From positions 1-13,678 of the forward strand of contig CAIYQJ010000437.1 of assembly GCA_903928275.1 (NCBI GenBank): a stretch of 13,678 nucleotides of DNA, given 5' to 3'. This document shows, one piece after another, positions 10,079 to 13,678 of the stretch (the first letter of the stretch is position 1; each line of letters begins with the position of its first letter). This DNA is from an uncultured Chloroflexota bacterium (GTDB lineage Bacteria; Chloroflexota; Limnocylindria; Limnocylindrales; CSP1-4). A program made the position numbers and the translations under genes. Below the pieces are notes generated by a model. The model was not told the origin of the DNA. It did not search any database and worked only from the letters and a program-made list of their open reading frames with translations.

Positions 10079-11235
10079 CGCGCCCCCGCGTGCTCGCGCG
10101 CGGCCGCCACGAACCGGTCGAACACCGCGAGCGCGTCGAGCGGTCCGGGCGCACCCTCCGGGTGGTACTGGACGGTCTCGATCGGCAGGGTGACGTGGCG
10201 GAGTCCCTCGACGGAACCGTCGTTGAGGTTGACCTGGCTCACGCGGAAGCCGCTGTCGGCCGGGAGCGTCGCCGCGTCCACCGTCACCTCGTGGTTCTGC
10301 GCGGTGACCTGCACGGTCCCGAGCAGCTCGTCGCGGACGGGGTGGTTGGCGCCGTGGTGCCCGAAGCGGAGGCGCCGCGTCTCGGCTCCCGCCGCGCGGC
10401 CCACGATCTGGTGCCCGAGGCAGATACCGAGCAGCGGCCGGCCGTCCGCGATCACGGCGCGGGCCAGCGCCACCGGCCCCGCCAGCCTCGCCGGGTCGCC
10501 GGGGCCGGGCGAGAGCACCACGCCGTGGATGTCCGGCGTCAGCACGTCGGCCGGCGTCGCCGTGTGCGGCAGGATGAGGACGCGGGCACCGCGCTCCCGC
10601 AGGTCGCGGACGATGCTCGACTTGAGGCCGAAGTCCACGATCGCGACGAGCGGGCCGTCCTCCCCCGCCCCCACCTCGCGCGGAGACTCCGGAGAAACGA
10701 GGTCGACGAAGTCCTCGTCCTCCCACCGCGGCACCGCACGGGCGGCGGCGATCGCGGAGTCGCGGTCGGTCTCGCCGGGCGCCGTGACGATCGCCCGGCC
10801 GGAGCCGTGCGTCCGGAGGTGCCGCGCGAGGGACCTCGTGTCCACGCCGGCGATCGCCGCGATGCCGCGATCCCGCAGGAGCGCCGCGAGCTGGGCGGCG
10901 GCATCGGTGATGGCGGCCGTCGCATGGGCCACGACGAGGGCACGGAGCCAGGGTCGCTCCGACTGGTCGTCCGCGAAGACGCGCCCGTGGTTCCCGATGA
11001 GTGGGTATGTCATGACGACCACCTGGCCGGCGTACGAAGGGTCTGTGCAGACCTCCTGGTAGCCGGTCTGGCTCGTGTTGACGACGAGGTCGCCGCCCGC
11101 CGCGACTTCGGCGCCGAACGCGCGGCCGGCGTAGACGGTGCCGTCGGCGAGCGCGAGGAGGGCGGGTCCCCGGTCGCCCACGCGCGCGTCGACGAACGAG
11201 ACCGGATCCGGCAGCGGGGGGACGATCATCGGCAC
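10075..11235 (-). CDS. carA: Carbamoyl-phosphate synthase, small (glutaminase) subunit
   Basis: This 386-residue subunit hydrolyses glutamine and channels ammonia to CarB. The N-terminal CarA domain shows VVNTSQTGYQEVCTDPSYAG (51-70) and YPLIGNHG (77-84). The class I glutamine amidotransferase domain carries the catalytic triad: Cys272 in GICLGHQ, and His358 and Glu360 in QYHPEG. FGHHGANHPV (291-300) is the usual glutamine-pocket motif. I chose the GTG at 11233-11235 because GGAG ends 7 bases upstream; an ATG two codons later (11227-11229) would have a 13-base gap. It is the first gene of the operon and lies behind a structured leader with two PyrR-like hairpins, so pyrimidine control is likely. 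The length is normal for the family. Confidence 0.96.
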
Positions 11236-11255
11236 GGCTGGGCTCCGGCCTGCGC

Positions 11256-11273
11256 CGAGAGACGGACCTCTCG
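11256..11273 (-). promoter_or_regulatory. Start-proximal hairpin in the carA leader
   Basis: On the carA strand CGAGAG and CTCTCG form a 6-bp stem with a 6-base loop, extended by a GCG/CGC pairing beyond one bulged base. It ends about 9 bases before the carA GGAG sequence. Its 3' arm (GUCUCUCGG in the RNA) can also pair over 9 bases, one of them G-U, with CCGAGAGGC in each upstream PyrR-like hairpin, so two exclusive folds are possible. The pairing is visible in the sequence; the switch is inferred. Confidence 0.5.
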
Positions 11274-11321
11274 CGCGCCGGGCCGCAGGTCACGGGGCGA
11301 CACGGTGTGACTGCCTCCTCC

Positions 11322-11361
11322 CCGGCCTCTCGGGACCGGTCCACCGGCCTCTCGGGACCGG
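11322..11361 (-). promoter_or_regulatory. Two tandem PyrR-binding-type RNA hairpins upstream of carA
   Basis: On the carA strand the 18-base sequence CCGGTCCCGAGAGGCCGG occurs twice exactly (plus-strand 11344-11361 and 11322-11339), 22 bp apart. Each copy folds as CCGG, a bulged U, CC, loop CGAGA, GG, CCGG. That matches the known PyrR RNA-binding consensus ARUCCNGNGAGGYU at 12 of 14 positions; the two differing end bases change A-U to G-C, so pairing is kept. PyrR is a UMP-responsive repressor of pyrimidine genes that acts on the nascent or untranslated leader. There is no U-run after the hairpins, so control of translation is more likely than intrinsic attenuation. Confidence 0.72.
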
Positions 11362-11379
11362 CCGCAAAGGGACGGCGGA

Positions 11380-11407
11380 AGCGTAGCACGGCCACCGGCC
11401 GGGGCAA
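11380..11407 (-). promoter_or_regulatory. Probable promoter of the carAB operon
   Basis: On the minus strand TTGCCC (11402-11407) and TACGCT (11380-11385) are spaced 16 bp apart, a fair sigma-70 match. Transcription would begin near 11373, about 12 bases before the first PyrR-like hairpin, and give a leader of roughly 140 bases. The position relative to the hairpins supports it; the boxes themselves are only moderate matches. Confidence 0.5.
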
Positions 11408-11487
11408 GCACGGCTACCATCCGGGTGCCGGGCAGGTCACCGCGCGGGGCGGGCCGGCCGCGAGCCCCGACAGCGAGGTGCGGACGC

Positions 11488-12660
11488 ATGGGCGAGACGG
11501 CGGACGTGGTCATCGTGGGTGCGGGCGTGCAGGGCGCCAGCCTGGCATTCCACCTCGCGCGGCGCGGGACCGCGGTCGTCGTGGTCGAGCGCGAGAGCGT
11601 CGCCTCGGGCGCGACCGGCCGGTCCTCCGGCTTCGTCCGAATGCATTACGACCTCGAGATCGAGTCCCGGACCGCGTGGGCATCGTATCCATACTTCCGC
11701 GACTGGGACGCGATGGTCGGCGACGGCGCGTGCGACTTCGTGCGCACCGGGTTCCTCCAGCTCGTCACGCCCGTCCACGCAGACGCCCTGCGCGCCAACG
11801 TCGCCATGCACATCGATCTCGGCATCTCCAGCCGGCTCGTGGGCCCCGCGGACGTCGCCGACCTCCTGCCCGGAGCGATCACCGACGACATCGAGGTCGC
11901 TGCCTATGAGCCGGAGTCCGGGTACGCGGACCCCGCCGCGACCACGGCCGGATTCCTCGCCGCAGCGCGGCGCCATGGCGCGCGGGTGCTCCAGGGCCGC
12001 CGGGTCGCGGGCGTGACCCTCACGGGCGACCGCGTCGCAGGGGTCGAGACCTCGGGCGGCGCGATCTCCGCGCCGGTCGTCGTGGACGCGGCCGGGGCAT
12101 GGGCGGCGGAGCTCGCCCGGACGGCGGGCGTGGATGTCCCCGTCGAGGCGTGGCGCCACGACACCGCGTACTTCGGGCTTCCGGCGGGCCACGGCGGGCG
12201 GTTCCCCGTCGTCATCGACGACGCCCGGCAGGTCTACTTCCGGCCGGAGGGACGCGAGCTCATGCTCGTGGGCCTCGAGTCCGGCAACGAGGTCGGCGGG
12301 TCGCCGGACCGGCCTCTCGCGCCGCAGTCGGAGGCCACGATCGGGACGATGGTCGATGCCGTCTGCGCGCGCGTGCCGTGGATGGCGAACGGGACGTTCC
12401 GGACCGCGCACGGCGGGCAGGACGGGATCTCGCCGGACCAGCACGCGATCATCGGGCCCGCTGGGCCGGACGGGCTCTTCCTCGACTGCGGTCACAGCGG
12501 GACCGGCTTCAAGACGGCGCCGGCGATCGGCGCGTCGCTCGCCGAGTGGATCCTCGACGGCGCGCCGATGACCGTCGACCTCGCGCCGTTCTCGCTCGAG
12601 CGGTTCGCCATCGGCCGGCCCCTCGTGGGCGAGCACCCGTACGGGCCTCTCTGGCGCTGA
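11488..12660 (+). CDS. FAD-dependent oxidoreductase, DAO family (sarcosine/glycine oxidase type)
   Basis: This 390-residue flavoprotein probably oxidises the C-N bond of a secondary amine or amino acid such as sarcosine, glycine, proline or dimethylglycine. The N-terminal Rossmann motif VIVGAGVQGASLAFHLARRG (8-27) is followed by Glu34, which binds the FAD ribose, and SGATGRSSGFVR (40-51) lies near the flavin. The C-terminal FAD signature is GHSGTGFKTAPAIG (335-348). It resembles the beta subunit of heterotetrameric sarcosine oxidase and monomeric DAO enzymes; no alpha, gamma or delta subunit gene is adjacent. The position that carries the covalent-flavin cysteine in monomeric sarcosine oxidase has no Cys here (RTAHGGQDGISPDQHA), so FAD is probably non-covalent. 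The ATG at 11488 has GAGGTG seven bases upstream. It is divergent from carA; the substrate cannot be told. Confidence 0.9.
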   Translation: MGETADVVIVGAGVQGASLAFHLARRGTAVVVVERESVASGATGRSSGFVRMHYDLEIESRTAWASYPYFRDWDAMVGDGACDFVRTGFLQLVTPVHADALRANVAMHIDLGISSRLVGPADVADLLPGAITDDIEVAAYEPESGYADPAATTAGFLAAARRHGARVLQGRRVAGVTLTGDRVAGVETSGGAISAPVVVDAAGAWAAELARTAGVDVPVEAWRHDTAYFGLPAGHGGRFPVVIDDARQVYFRPEGRELMLVGLESGNEVGGSPDRPLAPQSEATIGTMVDAVCARVPWMANGTFRTAHGGQDGISPDQHAIIGPAGPDGLFLDCGHSGTGFKTAPAIGASLAEWILDGAPMTVDLAPFSLERFAIGRPLVGEHPYGPLWR

Positions 12661-12984
12661 CGCGGGCCAGATGGGAACTGGAGCGCCCCGCCCCGGCGTT
12701 TCGGGGCGCGGCGTTCGGGTGGGCAGCGCGGGGCGGACATCGACTCGGCGATTCCGTCCATGACACGTCGGCCGTTCCCCGCACGATCGGGCCGCACCGC
12801 GCCGCGACCGGCTGCCGGCCACGTTGAAGTGGCGGGTTCTTCCATTCGTCTGGTCGGGCCGGCGAGGACAGGCGGACTTCGCGGCGGTCGATGCAGCCCC
12901 CCGCGCACCCGCGCCAGGCCAGGCGGCGCAGAGGTTCGAGGTGGCGACGGCCTGAGTCGGACGCGACCCGGTCCGTCGGAGTCC
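12661..12984. other. Intergenic region between convergent genes
   Basis: No frame here looks like a real gene. Besides the hairpin at 12689-12708, it holds a 5-bp stem at 12818-12833 (GCCAC/GTGGC) and another at 12958-12975 (CGGAC/GTCCG) just past the stop of the right-hand gene, which could serve as its weak terminator. The stretch near 12825-12855 is less GC-rich than its surroundings. I find no inverted-repeat ends, target duplication or transposase remnant. Confidence 0.5.
12689..12708 (+). terminator. Stem-loop downstream of the FAD oxidoreductase
   Basis: CGCCCCG (12689-12695) pairs exactly with CGGGGCG (12702-12708) around the loop GCGTTT, 28 bp after the oxidoreductase stop codon. 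The position and 7-bp all-GC stem fit a terminator, although no T-run follows. Confidence 0.5.
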
Positions 12985-13678
12985 TCAGTGGCGGGCGAGG
13001 TAGATCTGTCGGGCGTAACGGGCGATGAGTCCGGCGATCACGACGAGCGCGAACGGGTAGCCCGCGATGTCGGAGAACGGCGCACCGCGGGGTCCGAGGT
13101 CGACGTCGCCGACAAGGACCGCGGCCTGCCCTTCCTCGCTCTGCAGCCGGGCGACCACGTCGCCGTTGGCGTTGACGATCGTCGAGTCGCCGAACTGCTC
13201 GGCCTTGACCATCGGGACGCGGTTCTCCGCGGCGCGGAACACCAGCGACTGCCACCGCAGCGGGACCATCGCGGAGGGGTCCCAGGCAGGCACCGCGATG
13301 ATGTCGGCTCCGGTCACGGCCTCCAGCCGCGCGGCGGAGTTCGGGAAGTCGTGGTCCCAGCAGATGACCACGCCGAGCTGCCCGAACGGGGTCAGGTAGG
13401 TGGGATAGGGCGTCTGGTACTGCGGGTACGTGTCGGGCGTGCGGAACGCCTCGCCGTGCGCGATCACCGGGTGCACCTTGTAGTAGGGCTGTCCGGCGAT
13501 CACCCCGGTCGGCAGGTAGGTGACGGCCATGTTGGGTGTCTCCAGGCCCAGCGACGGGTCCTGCTGGTAGCCCACCACGATCGTCGCGTTCGTCGACCTG
13601 GCGAGCTCGGCGATCCAGTCACCCTGGCCCGATGCGAGCGGGTCGTAGTCGAGGACCTCCTCCGGCCAGACGATCAGC
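12985..13678 (-). CDS. Membrane-anchored carbon-nitrogen hydrolase, Lnt type, partial (N-terminus off the window)
   Basis: The visible C-terminal 230 residues form a nitrilase-fold domain followed by one membrane span. The Glu-Lys-Cys triad is present: Glu6 in LIVWPEEV, Lys67 in YYKVHPV and Cys106 in VVICWDHDFP (numbered from the window edge); Glu76 in IAHGEAF matches the second glutamate of Lnt. A hydrophobic helix near 204-222 and a short basic tail follow, as in apolipoprotein N-acyltransferase, which adds the third acyl chain to lipoproteins. The cysteine context is CWDHD rather than the CYE usual in Lnt, so another acyl transfer or amidase role is possible. The missing part should hold the membrane spans of Lnt. 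Leucine codons split about evenly between CTG and CTC, whereas the neighbouring oxidoreductase uses almost only CTC, a mild hint of different origin. Confidence 0.82.
   Translation of the reverse strand, partial: LIVWPEEVLDYDPLASGQGDWIAELARSTNATIVVGYQQDPSLGLETPNMAVTYLPTGVIAGQPYYKVHPVIAHGEAFRTPDTYPQYQTPYPTYLTPFGQLGVVICWDHDFPNSAARLEAVTGADIIAVPAWDPSAMVPLRWQSLVFRAAENRVPMVKAEQFGDSTIVNANGDVVARLQSEEGQAAVLVGDVDLGPRGAPFSDIAGYPFALVVIAGLIARYARQIYLARH

Noticed and set aside
10079..11407. N-terminal extension of carB up to about 11407 in the same open frame
   Set aside because: That stretch overlaps carA in another frame and reads as Arg/Gly-rich shadow; the CarB family start matches the GTG at 10078.
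11421..11433. CCGGGTGCCGG shared with the 21-bp repeat unit
   Set aside because: An 11-base GC-rich palindrome is expected by chance in such a sequence, and the rest of the unit is absent.
12820..12860. Possible insertion-sequence remnant in the less GC-rich stretch
   Set aside because: No terminal inverted repeats, target duplication or transposase-like frame is visible.
12930..12945. GGTTCGA resembling a tRNA T-loop
   Set aside because: No 5-bp T-stem flanks it, and no acceptor or anticodon stem can be found nearby.

Overview
The window is very GC-rich and codes on both strands, with short gaps and 4-bp gene overlaps. Gene content is ordinary housekeeping plus regulators. It suggests a high-GC non-proteobacterial lineage, most likely Chloroflexota (Limnocylindria-like) or possibly an actinobacterium. 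That placement is inferred from composition, an M16B peptidase pair, a long ArsR-type regulator and a PyrR-like RNA leader; no rRNA or marker phylogeny is available here.

Left part (1-4228, all minus strand): the N-terminal 173 residues of an ECF sigma factor run off the left edge. A 337-bp non-coding gap follows, holding a perfect 16-bp stem-loop and a 21-bp tandem repeat. Next come two overlapping M16B peptidase genes, one with HXXEH zinc residues and one without but carrying the C-terminal R/Y motif. Upstream of them lies a peptide deformylase. In transcription order this reads deformylase, catalytic M16, partner M16, a plausible operon for protein maturation and turnover.

Middle (4401-6007, plus strand): a promoter with a palindromic operator drives a 376-residue regulator that has a C-terminal ArsR-type winged helix and a long N-terminal domain. 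A second, degenerate copy of the operator lies just past this gene, before a possible 23-codon ORF and an unknown 95-residue protein. This looks like a small self-contained regulon. A hairpin separates it from the convergent genes to the right.

Right-centre (6121-11407, minus strand): carA and carB (carbamoyl-phosphate synthase) overlap by 4 bp and are followed by a small unknown membrane protein. The carA leader carries two tandem copies of a hairpin matching the PyrR-binding RNA motif. A further hairpin near the ribosome-binding site could pair alternatively with those motifs. Together they look like pyrimidine-responsive control of the operon, and this is the best-supported regulatory finding in the window.

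Right end: a divergent plus-strand FAD-dependent amine or amino-acid oxidoreductase (11488-12660) is followed by a terminator-like hairpin and a 324-bp gap. The window ends in the C-terminal 230 residues of a minus-strand membrane-anchored carbon-nitrogen hydrolase of the Lnt type, whose leucine codon use differs from its neighbours. I see no rRNA, tRNA, CRISPR array, insertion sequence or phage gene.
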